Counted from the stretch's first letter, positions 16,634 to 25,834 are shown. The stretch is DNA of 64,000 nt from Scandinavium vulneris_A (GCA_046518185.1 JBKGRZ010000001.1:682001-746000), one strand, 5' to 3'. The notes: generated by a model not told the origin, from the sequence alone. Translations and numbers: made by a program.

Positions 16634-17959
16634 TTACTGCTGGAACGGATAAACCGAGCCGAGGCCCAGAATTTGCGTCAGCTGATCCAGGGCTTCACGC
16701 CCTTCGCGCAACAGCTGCGGATCGGCGAGGTCGGCCTGGGTCAGACGGTCCCGGTAGTAGCAGTCTACCCAGGTATTGAGCGTATCAAACAGGGTGTCGT
16801 TCATCAGTACCTTCGGATTCACCGCCTGAATCTCCGCCTCGGTCAGCACCACGCGCAGACGTAAACACGCCGGGCCGCCGCCGTTGGCCATGCTTTCCCG
16901 CAGGTCAAACACCTTCAGTTCATTGATAGGATTATCCTGCGCCAGCACGTCGGTCAGATACGACCACACGCCCGCGTGCTCCTGCGACTCTTTCGGCAAT
17001 ACCAGCATCATGCTGCCGTCGGGCTTGCTCAGCAGCTGGCTGTTAAACAGATAGGTCGCCACCGCATCGTTAACCGATACCCGAGCGGTCGGCACTTCGA
17101 CCGGGGTAAAGCCCGGGACGCGTTCCCGCAGCTGGGCCAGCAGTTCAGGCTGATTTAAAAATGCCTGCTGATGGCAGAACAGCACCTGCCGGTTGCTGAC
17201 CGCGATCACGTCATTGTGGAACACACCCTGGTCAATCACCCCCGGGTTCTGCTGGGCGAAAATAACCTGCTGCGGATTGACCTGATTCAGCCGGGCCACC
17301 GCCTGGCTGGCCTCTAACGTCTGACGCGCCGGATAGCGCTGGGGCTGATGATGCCCGCCCTCTTCCCGGCCATAGACGAACATTTGCAGCCCAGGCTGAT
17401 GGTACTCCCCGCCGAGACGGTTATGGTTCGCCGCCCCTTCGTCGCCAAACATCGCCACCTGCGGCAGCGCGCCGTGTACCGCAAACGCCTGCTCATTATT
17501 GAAAATCGCCCGCAGCACCGCCTCGGTGGTCGGCGCTTCGCTGGCGCGGTGGAATTTATTATTAAGGTTGGCGACGGTGAGATGCACTTTGCCATCCAGC
17601 GCATCAGCCGATGGGCAAACGGTGGCGGCATTCGCCACCCACATTGACGAGGCCGAGCTCACCGCCGACAACAGCTGTGGTGCCTGGGTGGCGGCTTTCT
17701 CTACTACCTGTTCGTCGCTGCCGGTGAAACCCAGCTGACGCAACAGCGGCACATTCGGGCGTTCCTGCGGGGGCAGAACGGCTTGTTTAAAGCCGAGATC
17801 GGCCAGCGCTTTCATCTTCAGCAGGCCCTGCTTAGCCGCCAGCTGCGGGTTGGAAACGCGAAAACGGTGTTTGGTCGAGGCCTCATTACCGAACGACAGC
17901 CCGGCATAGTGATGCGTCAGCCCCGGCAGCCCGTCAAAGTTCACTTCCCAGGCTTTCAT
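16634..17959 (-). CDS. astB: N-succinylarginine dihydrolase
   Basis: Second step of the AST pathway: succinylarginine to succinylornithine, CO2 and two NH3. The protein has the pentein/amidinotransferase-like fold and 441 residues (E. coli 447). The N-terminal NFDGLPGLTHHYAGLSFGN is conserved. The catalytic histidine is in SNRQVLFCHQQAF (about residue 250) and the nucleophilic cysteine is in ANGGGPACLRLRV (about residue 365). The start codon overlaps the astD stop by 4 nt. Confidence 0.95.
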   Translation of the reverse strand: MKAWEVNFDGLPGLTHHYAGLSFGNEASTKHRFRVSNPQLAAKQGLLKMKALADLGFKQAVLPPQERPNVPLLRQLGFTGSDEQVVEKAATQAPQLLSAVSSASSMWVANAATVCPSADALDGKVHLTVANLNNKFHRASEAPTTEAVLRAIFNNEQAFAVHGALPQVAMFGDEGAANHNRLGGEYHQPGLQMFVYGREEGGHHQPQRYPARQTLEASQAVARLNQVNPQQVIFAQQNPGVIDQGVFHNDVIAVSNRQVLFCHQQAFLNQPELLAQLRERVPGFTPVEVPTARVSVNDAVATYLFNSQLLSKPDGSMMLVLPKESQEHAGVWSYLTDVLAQDNPINELKVFDLRESMANGGGPACLRLRVVLTEAEIQAVNPKVLMNDTLFDTLNTWVDCYYRDRLTQADLADPQLLREGREALDQLTQILGLGSVYPFQQ

Positions 17960-19434
17960 GATTTCACCTCAGCGGAAAAATCCAGGCCCGGGTTGAGCGT
18001 GCCCGGCAGGCTGAGCGCCGGAGACTCGAGGCTCGCCATCGGCCAGGCGCAATAATCTGCGGCATACCACGCCCCAGGACGATGATTCCCCGATGCGCCC
18101 ACGCCACCAAACGGGGCGGTACTCGCAGCCCCGGTCAACGGTTTGTTCCAGTTGACGATCCCGGCGCGTGCTTCCAGCAACAGCTGGTCGAATTTCTCAC
18201 GCTCGGCGGAAATCAGCCCGCACGACAGGCCATACCGGGTGTTATTGGCCAACACAATCGCCTCATCAAAAGTGTCGTAGCGCCAGACGCCCAACAGCGG
18301 GCCAAACACTTCTTCGTCGGCCACATTCTGCACGTGGGTCATGTCGATAATGCCCGGCGTGACCAGCGAGGTGCCTGCTTCCAGCAAACGTGGCTCGAGC
18401 AGCGTGACGCCGCCGTTAGCCACATGTTGCTCCCAGGCGGTGCGCACATTCTGCGCCGCCTGTTCGGAGATCAGGCCGCCGATAAACGGCTGCGGCTCGG
18501 CGTTCCAGCTGCCAGGTATAATGCGCCCGGTGACCTCCACCAGCCGTTTGAGGAACGCATCCCCGGCGGCTCCGCGCTTCACCAGCAGACGACGCGCACA
18601 GGTGCAGCGCTGTCCGGCGGTGATAAACGCCGACTGCACCGCGACATGAACGGCGGCATCCAGGTCCTGCGGCTCATCGACAATCAGCGGGTTATTGCCG
18701 CCCATTTCCAGAGCAAGGATTTTCTGCGGCTGCCCGGCCAACTGGCGATGCAGGGTAAACCCGGTATTCGAGCTGCCGGTAAACAGCAGCCCATCGAGAT
18801 CCGCCTGCCCGCTTAAGGCTTCCCCGACCGCGCGTCCGCCCTGGATCAGGTTCAGTACGCCCGGCGGTAAACCCGCCTGTTCCCACAGTTTAACCACCGC
18901 TTCACCGCTCATCGGCGTGAGTTCGCTCGGCTTGAACACCACGGTATTCCCGGCCAGCAGCGCAGGCACGATATGCCCGTTCGGCAAGTGCCCCGGGAAG
19001 TTATACGGGCCAAATACCGCCAGCACGCCGTGCGGACGATGGCGTAAGGTCGCCGCCCCGTCAGGCATCGGGGTTTCCTGCTCGCCGGTGCGACTGTGAT
19101 AGCCCTTCACCGAAATGGCAATTTTGTTGATCATCGCCCCGATTTCGGTGGCCGCTTCCCAGCGCGGTTTGCCGGTTTCGCGGGCGATCACCTCGGTCAG
19201 CGCTTCTTTATGGTTTTCCAGCAACCCGGCAAATTTTTCTGCAATCTGCTGGCGGGCGCTGAACGGCTGTTTTGCCCAGCCGGGGAACGCGGCGCGGGCG
19301 GCTTTCACTGCGTCTGCCACCTGCTCTGCGTCGGCATCGTTACCGCGCCACACCGCTTCGTGGGTGACCGGATTGTTTTTGCTGCGTGCCTCTGCGCGCC
19401 CGGTGACCCAGTCACCGCCTATCCATAAACTCAT
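17956..19434 (-). CDS. astD: N-succinylglutamate 5-semialdehyde dehydrogenase
   Basis: Fourth enzyme of the AST pathway: NAD-dependent oxidation of succinylglutamate semialdehyde to succinylglutamate. A 492-residue ALDH superfamily protein with FKPSELTP (cofactor), FTGSSNTGFTLHRQLAG, catalytic Glu in LALEMGGNNPLIV (about residue 245) and the catalytic Cys in TAGQRCTCARRL (about residue 279). ATG overlaps the astA stop by 4 nt and its own stop overlaps astB by 4 nt, so the operon is translationally coupled. Confidence 0.95.
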   Translation of the reverse strand: MSLWIGGDWVTGRAEARSKNNPVTHEAVWRGNDADAEQVADAVKAARAAFPGWAKQPFSARQQIAEKFAGLLENHKEALTEVIARETGKPRWEAATEIGAMINKIAISVKGYHSRTGEQETPMPDGAATLRHRPHGVLAVFGPYNFPGHLPNGHIVPALLAGNTVVFKPSELTPMSGEAVVKLWEQAGLPPGVLNLIQGGRAVGEALSGQADLDGLLFTGSSNTGFTLHRQLAGQPQKILALEMGGNNPLIVDEPQDLDAAVHVAVQSAFITAGQRCTCARRLLVKRGAAGDAFLKRLVEVTGRIIPGSWNAEPQPFIGGLISEQAAQNVRTAWEQHVANGGVTLLEPRLLEAGTSLVTPGIIDMTHVQNVADEEVFGPLLGVWRYDTFDEAIVLANNTRYGLSCGLISAEREKFDQLLLEARAGIVNWNKPLTGAASTAPFGGVGASGNHRPGAWYAADYCAWPMASLESPALSLPGTLNPGLDFSAEVKS

Positions 19435-20465
19435 GCTTTTTTCTCCTCAGGGCAAAGACGAACCAGCCGCACGCGGTCACCCGCATGGCATTTCAGGGCA
19501 TCGAGCTGTTGTGCGCTCAGTAACAGTTTGTCGGTGTGTGGATCGGCCTGAACCAGCATGGCGCGATACTGATGATATTGTTCATTGGCCACCAGACAGG
19601 TCGGCAGTTCGCCCGGCGCAGGCTGGCCTTCGCCCACTTCCACCAGACGACTTTTCCGAATGGCGCGCACCCGGTCGATATCGCACTCCAGGGTCGGGCC
19701 GCCGTCGAAAATATCGACATAGTTGCGATAGCGGAACCCTTCTTTTTCCAGCACCGCCCGGGCAGGCGCGGTTTGCGGATGGACTTCCCCGATCACCGCC
19801 CGTGCTTCCGGGGAGAGGAAATCGGTATAAATCGGATGCTTAGGCATCAGCTCGGCGATAAACGCTTTTTGCCCGGTGCCGCACAGGTAATCCGCGCGGG
19901 CAAACGGCATCGAGAAGAAGCGCTGCCCAAGGCTTTCCCAGAACGGGGAATAGCCGTGCTCATCAATCACTCCGCGCATTTCTGCCACCACTTTGTCGTT
20001 AAAGCGATCGCGGAAGGCAGCCATAAACAGGAAACGGGATTTCGACAACAGATAGCCGTTGCCCTCTTTGCGCCATTCCGGGTCGAGGAACAGGGTACAC
20101 AGCTCGCTGCTGCCGGTGTGGTCGTTACTCAGAAACAGCGTCGGCAGCGCGTTGTACACGTTCAGCTCTTTCGAGGCATGAACCTGGGTGCCGACGCGGT
20201 AGTTGTACCAGGAGTCGTGCAGCCCGACGGCGACTTCAATCGCGCAAATCCCCGCCACGGTGCCGCTGGCGGTATCTTCCAGCACAAAAACGTAGCCCTG
20301 CTCGCCTTTCTCGAGGCTGCCTTCCCAGGTATTGATCGACCGTTCAATACGCGCCGAGAGCGTGTTCTCATCAGCCGGGAGCGAGGTGAGCCCCCCGCCG
20401 GTTTTCCCTGCGAGTGCCAGCAGGCCGGACAAATCCTCGCGTCCGACCGGGCGGATAACCATCAT
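19431..20465 (-). CDS. astA: Arginine N-succinyltransferase
   Basis: First enzyme of arginine degradation by the AST route: transfers succinyl from succinyl-CoA to arginine. It is a 344-residue GNAT-related protein; VIRPVGREDLSGLLALAGKTGGGLTSLP begins the family fold and TGSSELCTLFLDPEWRKEGNG is the acyl-CoA-binding region near residue 120. Two ATGs in a row (20463-20465 and 20460-20462) could serve. The astC stop overlaps the first by 4 nt. Confidence 0.95.
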   Translation of the reverse strand: MMVIRPVGREDLSGLLALAGKTGGGLTSLPADENTLSARIERSINTWEGSLEKGEQGYVFVLEDTASGTVAGICAIEVAVGLHDSWYNYRVGTQVHASKELNVYNALPTLFLSNDHTGSSELCTLFLDPEWRKEGNGYLLSKSRFLFMAAFRDRFNDKVVAEMRGVIDEHGYSPFWESLGQRFFSMPFARADYLCGTGQKAFIAELMPKHPIYTDFLSPEARAVIGEVHPQTAPARAVLEKEGFRYRNYVDIFDGGPTLECDIDRVRAIRKSRLVEVGEGQPAPGELPTCLVANEQYHQYRAMLVQADPHTDKLLLSAQQLDALKCHAGDRVRLVRLCPEEKKA

Positions 20466-21682
20466 GATGACACCTCAGACACAAAGCGTTCGCAGGCTTT
20501 CTCGAAGCGATCCAACCCGGTATTGACCTCTTCTTCGCTGATCACCAGCGCAGGCGCGAAGCGCACCACGTTGGCCCCGGCAATCAGCACCATCAGGCCG
20601 TTTTCGGCAGCCAGCTGGCTAATCTGTTTCGCTTTCCCGGCATACCCGGCTTTCAGCACGCAGCCGATCAGCAGGCCCATACCGCGCACCTCGTCGAACA
20701 AACCGAACCTGGCGTTGATGGCGGTCAGGCGTTCGGTGAACCACTGGTTGCGTTGTTTGACGCCGTTCAGCACGTCATGAGTGTTAATCATCGACAGCAC
20801 CACGCCCGCCACCGCGCAGGCCAGCGGGTTCCCGCCGTAGGTGGTACCGTGGGTGCCTACGGTCATCACGCTAGCAAATTCATCACGCGTTAACAGGGCG
20901 CCAATCGGGAAACCGCCGCCCAGCGCTTTGGCGGTGGACAGCACGTCCGGGGTCACGCCGTAGTGCATATACGCATACAGCTCCCCGGTGCGGCCCACGC
21001 CGGTCTGCACTTCGTCAAAAATCAGCAGCGCATTATGCTGGTCACACAGGTCACGCAGTTCCTTCAGGAACGCCGGGGTCGCAGGCACCACCCCGCCTTC
21101 GCCCTGAATCGGCTCAACGATCACCGCGCAGGTATCGTCGTTGATAAGCTGACGGGCAGAGTCGATATCGTTGTAGATAGCGTGCTGGATTTGCGGCGGC
21201 AGCGGCGCAAAATCCTGAGAATATGACGGCTGGCCCCCGGCGCTGACGGTAAACAGCGTCCGGCCATGGAAGGCGTTTTTGAACGCCACAATCCCGCTTT
21301 TATGTGCGCCGAACTTATCGTGGGCGTATTTACGCGCCAGTTTGAGCGCCGCTTCGTTAGCTTCCGCCCCGGAGTTACAGAAAAATATTTTGTCGGCAAA
21401 GGTGGCATCAATCAGCTGTTTCGCCAGCTTGAGCACCGGTTCGTTACTGTAGCCGTTGCCGGTATGCCAGAATTTCCCCGCCTGCTCAGTCAGCGCCGCG
21501 ATCATCGCCGGGTGCGCATGACCCAGGGCGTTCACCGCAATACCGCCTGCAAAATCAATGTACTCTTTGCCCTGCTGATCCCACAGGCGAGAACCTTCCC
21601 CACGTACCGGAATAAAAGGCGCCGGGGCGTAAACCGGCATCATCCAATCGTCAAAATTTCCACGCGTAACTGACTGAGTCAT
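20462..21682 (-). CDS. astC: Succinylornithine transaminase
   Basis: Third step of the AST pathway and first gene of astCADBE. This is a class III PLP-dependent aminotransferase of 406 residues. The PLP lysine lies in STAKALGGGFPIGALL (about residue 252) and the aspartate of LLIFDEVQTGVGRTG precedes it. It is homologous to ArgD/acetylornithine aminotransferase, but the operon context makes AstC the right assignment. The frame is open for 37 more codons; ATG 21680-21682 has GAAGAGG upstream and the family N-terminus MTQSVTRGNFDDWM. Confidence 0.95.
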   Translation of the reverse strand: MTQSVTRGNFDDWMMPVYAPAPFIPVRGEGSRLWDQQGKEYIDFAGGIAVNALGHAHPAMIAALTEQAGKFWHTGNGYSNEPVLKLAKQLIDATFADKIFFCNSGAEANEAALKLARKYAHDKFGAHKSGIVAFKNAFHGRTLFTVSAGGQPSYSQDFAPLPPQIQHAIYNDIDSARQLINDDTCAVIVEPIQGEGGVVPATPAFLKELRDLCDQHNALLIFDEVQTGVGRTGELYAYMHYGVTPDVLSTAKALGGGFPIGALLTRDEFASVMTVGTHGTTYGGNPLACAVAGVVLSMINTHDVLNGVKQRNQWFTERLTAINARFGLFDEVRGMGLLIGCVLKAGYAGKAKQISQLAAENGLMVLIAGANVVRFAPALVISEEEVNTGLDRFEKACERFVSEVSS

Positions 21683-21757
21683 AGCAACCTCTTCTTCCGG
21701 TAAACATAACGTTATTGTGATGTTAATAAATATGAGCGCTTGTGCTGTAAATGTATA

Positions 21758-21775
21758 TTGCACGCATCGTGCCAG
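21758..21775 (-). promoter_or_regulatory. Sigma54 promoter of astCADBE
   Basis: Minus strand CTGGCACGATGCGTGCAA matches TGGCACG-N4-TTGCA with the invariant GG and GC at the correct 10-bp separation (one mismatch in TTGC). It lies about 75 nt upstream of the astC ATG. E. coli astC is driven by a sigma54 promoter under NtrC control. Confidence 0.82.
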
Positions 21776-21972
21776 CCAGCGACAAAACTGCATAAACGGA
21801 AGTGCTCAACTCAATATCAATAACTTACAACCGAACGCTATTCATACAAACTGCATACAAAGTGAATAAGTTTGCATTTAACGCCATTAGCAACGCTAAT
21901 ATCAGCAACATTATGCATTAGTAAAACTTAATTCAGGATTTGTGATCGCCTGCGATATTTGTCGGCATTTTG

Positions 21973-22009
21973 TGCGCCAAAACGGAGCGGACTGCGCCAA
22001 AAAGGGGCG
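21973..22009 (-). promoter_or_regulatory. Two tandem NtrC-like enhancer sites
   Basis: TGCGCCAAAACGGAGCG (21973-21989) and TGCGCCAAAAAGGGGCG (21993-22009) each match the NtrC consensus TGCACCAAAATGGTGCA at 13 of 17 positions. The sites are 20 bp apart, about two helical turns, and about 200-250 bp upstream of the astC sigma54 promoter, a normal enhancer distance. Confidence 0.65.
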
Positions 22010-22093
22010 TCTGTTCCGACATTTGTCTGCATTGATACCCTGCACTACGCTCAATCAATCTGTGCTATTCGATAATTCAGGGTGAGGTCTAGC

Positions 22094-23491
22094 GTGAAGG
22101 CAGTGGATTCAGTATTGATTGGGGCGGGTCAGGCCGCGCCCTCTTTAGCGGTCTCATTGGCGGCGAGCGGTCAGCAGGTGGTGCTTATCGAGGGCAATCT
22201 TTACGGCGGCACCTGCGTGAATGTGGGTTGTACGCCAACCAAAACGCTGCGCAAATCGGCGCGGGTCGCCCATCTGGCGCGACGCGCGGCGGAGTTTGGC
22301 GTAATGACCGGCCCGATCAGCGTCGATTTCCCGGCGGCTATCCAGCGGATGCGCGACAAGGTTGAGGCCTCGCGCCACGGACTGGTGCAGTGGTTAGAGG
22401 GCACGGAGAACCTGGAGCTGATCCACGGCTGGGGCCGCTTTGAAGGACGCGATGGCGAACGGTTTTTGATTAGCGTTAACGGTGAAATGTTGTCTGCGGC
22501 CCATGTCTATCTGAACACCGGCACCCGCGCCCTGACGCCTGACCTGCCCGGCCTCGACAGCGTGCCGCACCTGGATAACGCCAGTTTGTTAGCGCTCAAT
22601 GAATGCCCGGAACATTTGCTGATAGTCGGGGCCAGCTATATTGGCCTGGAGCTGGGGCAAATCTACCGTCGTCTGGGGGCCAGGGTGTCGATTATCCATC
22701 GCGCGGGAAGGATTGCCGAGCGCGAAGACGACGACATCAGCGCGCAGATCGCCGAGTTTCTGCGGGCCGAAGGGGTCGAGTTTATTCTTAATAGCAGCGT
22801 CACCCGCCTCGCCCCTCACGCCGACGGCGTCAGCGCCGAGTTAAGCGACGGCAGCACCCTCATCGGGAGCCACATTCTGTTTGCCACCGGACGGATACCG
22901 AACGTCGAACGGCTGAACCTTGCCGCCGTGGGCGTGGAAACCGACAAGCGCGGCTTTATCCGCACCGATGCCCATTTCAATACCAACGTGTCAGGCATTA
23001 AAGCGCTGGGCGACATCAACGGGCGCGGGGCGTTTACCCACACCAGCTATCACGACTATCAAATCGCGTGGGCGGAACTCGACGGCCAGCAGCCTGACGG
23101 GCAATGGCACGATGCCGATCGGCGGGTGCTGAGCTACGCGATGTTTACCGATCCGCCGCTCGGCAGAGTCGGCATCACCCTCGCCCAGGCCCGGGAACGG
23201 GTTCAACAAGGCCAGTCGATTCTGGTGGCGGAAATCCGCATGGCCGACGTCAGCCGGGCGAAAGAAGAGAGCGAGACCGATGGCATGCTGCGTCTGATTG
23301 TCGATGCGCAAAGCGAGCGCTTCCTCGGCGCGACGATCCTCGGTATCGGCGGGGATGAAATCATCGCGGTTATCTCCAACTACATGGCTACCGGAGCCAG
23401 CTACCGGCTGATGATGCAGGCGCTGCCGGTGCACCCTACCGTCGCAGAGTTTTTCCCGACGGTGTTGGCAAGGCTGAGAGCTGTGGGCTAG
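22094..23491 (+). CDS. Mercuric-reductase-like pyridine nucleotide-disulfide oxidoreductase
   Basis: A 465-residue class I flavoprotein disulfide reductase. The N-terminal FAD-binding motif is LIGAGQAAPSLAVSLA. The redox-active disulfide is Cys41-Cys46 in YGGTCVNVGCTPTK. A central NAD(P)-binding motif is LLIVGASYIGLELG (about residue 178). A second FAD motif is IKALGDINGRGAFTH (about 303), and the C-terminal His-Glu dyad is in LPVHPTVAEFFP (about 452). It resembles MerA core and E. coli RclA but lacks the MerA N-terminal HMA domain and the C-terminal vicinal cysteines, so mercuric reduction is doubtful; the substrate is unknown. GTG 22094 has GAGG at 6 nt; GTG 22082 is possible. K-12 has no gene here. 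Confidence 0.85.
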   Translation: MKAVDSVLIGAGQAAPSLAVSLAASGQQVVLIEGNLYGGTCVNVGCTPTKTLRKSARVAHLARRAAEFGVMTGPISVDFPAAIQRMRDKVEASRHGLVQWLEGTENLELIHGWGRFEGRDGERFLISVNGEMLSAAHVYLNTGTRALTPDLPGLDSVPHLDNASLLALNECPEHLLIVGASYIGLELGQIYRRLGARVSIIHRAGRIAEREDDDISAQIAEFLRAEGVEFILNSSVTRLAPHADGVSAELSDGSTLIGSHILFATGRIPNVERLNLAAVGVETDKRGFIRTDAHFNTNVSGIKALGDINGRGAFTHTSYHDYQIAWAELDGQQPDGQWHDADRRVLSYAMFTDPPLGRVGITLAQARERVQQGQSILVAEIRMADVSRAKEESETDGMLRLIVDAQSERFLGATILGIGGDEIIAVISNYMATGASYRLMMQALPVHPTVAEFFPTVLARLRAVG

Positions 23492-23499
23492 AAACAAGG

Positions 23500-23524
23500 C
23501 TGAGGCCGATTATTTCGGCCTCAG
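23500..23524 (+). terminator. Hairpin after the flavoprotein gene
   Basis: CTGAGGCCGA (23500-23509) and TCGGCCTCAG (23515-23524) form a perfect 10-bp stem with a 5-nt loop, 8 nt after the stop codon. There is no U-tract, so it may stabilise the mRNA end rather than terminate by itself. Confidence 0.6.
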
Positions 23525-23754
23525 TGTGTGGGGTATTGTCTGAACCTGTTTCCCTGGACGAAACTGGCCTGACCCATTTCCATCAAAATTTAGGCTCGGC
23601 AGGCTGTTTTTTCTGTTGGTATAACGACGGGTTTGTGCCAGGAGCGGACATAGTGACAGCCTGGAAGTTCTTATCTGAACGAAAAGAATTAATGTCGTTG
23701 GGATGGTTTACTTTACAATGCCAGTTTTAAACAGCCTACAAAACAGGTGATCAC

Positions 23755-24657
23755 GTGCATACCAACATGATTGAATACCTTAATATTTTTATACAGGTTG
23801 TTGAGCAGGGTAGCTTCACAAAAGCCGCTGATGTACTTCAGATCCATCGCCCCACCGTGAGCAAAGCTATACAGCAGATAGAGAATGATCTGGGTGTAAA
23901 ACTCATTCATCGCACAACCCGAAAGCTGAGCGTTACTGCTGAAGGGGATGAGTTCTATCATCATGCCAGGCATGTTCTGGCTGAAGTTAATGACATGATG
24001 GCCAGTTTTTCACCGACTCTTCCACCGCGAGGACGCCTGCGACTTGATGTACCCCTGGGGCTGGCGCATGCCATCTTGATCCCTAATCTCAGAGATTTTC
24101 GGGCATTGTATCCAGGTATTGAAGTCGTGCTGGTTTCATCGGATAAAAAAACTGATTTGATTACGGAAGGCGTAGATTGCCTTGTCCGCCTGGGCGCGCT
24201 TCAGGATTCAAGTTTTGTTTCCAGACGTCTTGGTGACATCAGGATGGTAACCTGCGCAGCCCCGTCTTACCTGCGAGACCACGGTCGGCCGGAAACACTT
24301 GCGGATCTGGATCAGCATCAGGCGGTTAACTTTTTTAGCGATCACAGTCGTGAGGTGATGGAATGGAAGTTTATCGAGGACGGGAGTGTCGTTTCGCTGC
24401 GCCCAGCGAGCAGTATGCTGGTTGATAATTCTGATATTCTGCTTTCCTGTGGTCTGGCCGGTCTGGGTATTATCCAGGCCACCTTTGACGCCCTTGCCCC
24501 CCATCTCTCTTCCGGCGCTCTTGAAGAGGTTCTGACGCAATACCCCTCGGTGTCGAAGCCCGTATCAGTGATGTATCCGGACAGGCGCTATCTGTCTCCA
24601 AAAGTACGGGTTTTTATCGACTGGTTCACTGACGTTATGGCCACACAGATCCGCTGA
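23755..24657 (+). CDS. LysR family transcriptional regulator
   Basis: A 300-residue LysR-type regulator. The N-terminal winged helix-turn-helix (residues 5-63) reads FIQVVEQGSFTKAADVLQIHRPTVSKAIQQIE. An effector-binding domain (about residues 90-295) follows, of the DsdC/AaeR-like subgroup with PRGRLRLDVPLGLA. I chose GTG 23755 because AGGTGA lies 4 nt upstream; ATG 23767 gives 296 aa. It precedes the oxidoreductase gene on the same strand by 149 bp, so it probably regulates that gene. Base composition is more AT-rich than the flanking core genes. Confidence 0.88.
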   Translation: MHTNMIEYLNIFIQVVEQGSFTKAADVLQIHRPTVSKAIQQIENDLGVKLIHRTTRKLSVTAEGDEFYHHARHVLAEVNDMMASFSPTLPPRGRLRLDVPLGLAHAILIPNLRDFRALYPGIEVVLVSSDKKTDLITEGVDCLVRLGALQDSSFVSRRLGDIRMVTCAAPSYLRDHGRPETLADLDQHQAVNFFSDHSREVMEWKFIEDGSVVSLRPASSMLVDNSDILLSCGLAGLGIIQATFDALAPHLSSGALEEVLTQYPSVSKPVSVMYPDRRYLSPKVRVFIDWFTDVMATQIR

Positions 24658-24806
24658 AGCAGGTGGATTGTTAATGGATAATTAATACTGAAGTTCCCTG
24701 TAGGCTATTTTTGGTGCGTTTATAACAATGTAGATTGTTCACAAATGATTCGGGCACCTCTTCGGCATTATTCCGAAGATGTACCGTTAACTGACGAGAG
24801 CTGAAT

Positions 24807-25799
24807 ATGTCTAAAGTTGTAACCTTTAACCGCACCGGTGGTCCGGAAGTACTGGAAGTTGTTGATATAGAAGTGCCCGCGCCGGCCGCAGGCGAAGTGC
24901 AGATTCGCGTACATGCTATTGGTCTCAACCGTGCAGAAATCATGTACCGCAACGGTCAGTATGTTATTGAGCCGGAATTTCCGGCACGTCTTGGTTATGA
25001 AGCAGCAGGCGTTGTTCAGGCCGTAGGTGAGAATGTTGAAGAGTTTGCCAGTGGAGATCTGGTAAGTGTGATCCCTTCATTTATGTTTAATGAATACGGC
25101 ATGTACGGCGAACTGGTCAACGCACCGGTGCACGCTGTTGTGAAGCATCCGGAAAACCTTTCCTTCGAGGAAGCCGCCGCAAGCTGGATGATGTATGTCA
25201 CCGCTTATGGTGCGCTGGTTGAATATGGCAACCTTCAGGCTGGTCAGAATGTCGTGATCCGCGCAGCATCAAGCAGCGTGGGTCTGGCTGCCATACAGAT
25301 AGCTAACATGCTGGGTGCAAAACCCATAGCGCTTACGCGCACCACTGAAAAAAGTGAAATGCTCCTGAAAGCCGGTGCAGCCGCCGTCATTGCTACAGCG
25401 GAGCAGGATATGGTTGCTGAAATCAATCGTGCAGCAGATGGTGCGGGTGCCCATATTGTTTTTGATCCCGTCGGCGGTCCGGATGTGGCAAAACTGACTC
25501 AGGTGATGGCACCGCAGGGCATGTTCTTTCAGTATGGCGCGCTCGATAGCCGTGACATGGTTGTACCTGTATTTGATATCCTCGGTAAGCATCTCACTCT
25601 GCGTGGATATGAGCTGTTTGAAATCACGATGGACTCTGAAAAAATGGCGCGCGCAAAATCCTTCGTCACAGAAGGTTTACGAGTCGGCAAACTGAAGCCA
25701 GTCATCGATAAAACGTTCCCGCTCGACGAGATTGCAGACGCCCAGCGCTATATGGAGGCCAATGGCCAGGTAGGCAAAATAGTTGTGGTCGTAGAGTAA
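24807..25799 (+). CDS. Zinc-free alcohol dehydrogenase / quinone oxidoreductase-like protein (MDR family)
   Basis: A 330-residue medium-chain dehydrogenase/reductase. The N-terminal GroES-like domain contains GLNRAEIMYRNGQY and PARLGYEAAGVV. The NADPH-binding Rossmann motif is RAASSSVGLAAIQIANMLGA (about residues 151-170). The catalytic zinc cysteine/histidine set of alcohol dehydrogenases is absent (LGYEAAG instead of GHE), which points to the quinone oxidoreductase branch. Substrate unknown. It follows a LysR gene on the same strand and ends in a clear terminator, so the pair looks like a self-contained module. Confidence 0.88.
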   Translation: MSKVVTFNRTGGPEVLEVVDIEVPAPAAGEVQIRVHAIGLNRAEIMYRNGQYVIEPEFPARLGYEAAGVVQAVGENVEEFASGDLVSVIPSFMFNEYGMYGELVNAPVHAVVKHPENLSFEEAAASWMMYVTAYGALVEYGNLQAGQNVVIRAASSSVGLAAIQIANMLGAKPIALTRTTEKSEMLLKAGAAAVIATAEQDMVAEINRAADGAGAHIVFDPVGGPDVAKLTQVMAPQGMFFQYGALDSRDMVVPVFDILGKHLTLRGYELFEITMDSEKMARAKSFVTEGLRVGKLKPVIDKTFPLDEIADAQRYMEANGQVGKIVVVVE

Positions 25800-25834
25800 T
25801 TCTTATCGCAATATTTTATTAATGATTTTGCTAT

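Larger units (their letters stand above)
21683..22093. other. Regulatory intergenic region astC / flavoprotein
   Basis: A 411-bp divergent gap without a gene. Going from astC: a 75-nt leader, a sigma54 promoter (21758-21775), an AT-rich stretch with TGCATA/TGAAT repeats around 21840-21880 that could be ArgR half-sites, and two tandem NtrC-like sites (21973-22009). The promoter of the flavoprotein gene must lie at the right end, but I cannot place it confidently. Confidence 0.65.

Noticed and set aside
19536..20780. 414-codon plus-strand frame opposite astA/astC
   Set aside because: A shadow of two operon genes with 4-nt overlap; no homology-like motif, no ribosome-binding site.
22094..23491. 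Annotation as mercuric reductase (merA)
   Set aside because: No N-terminal heavy-metal domain, no C-terminal cysteine pair, and no merR, merT or merP nearby.
23524..23730. 68-codon frame between the flavoprotein gene and the LysR gene
   Set aside because: Unusual start context, no Shine-Dalgarno, and no recognisable sequence. It covers the probable LysR promoter.
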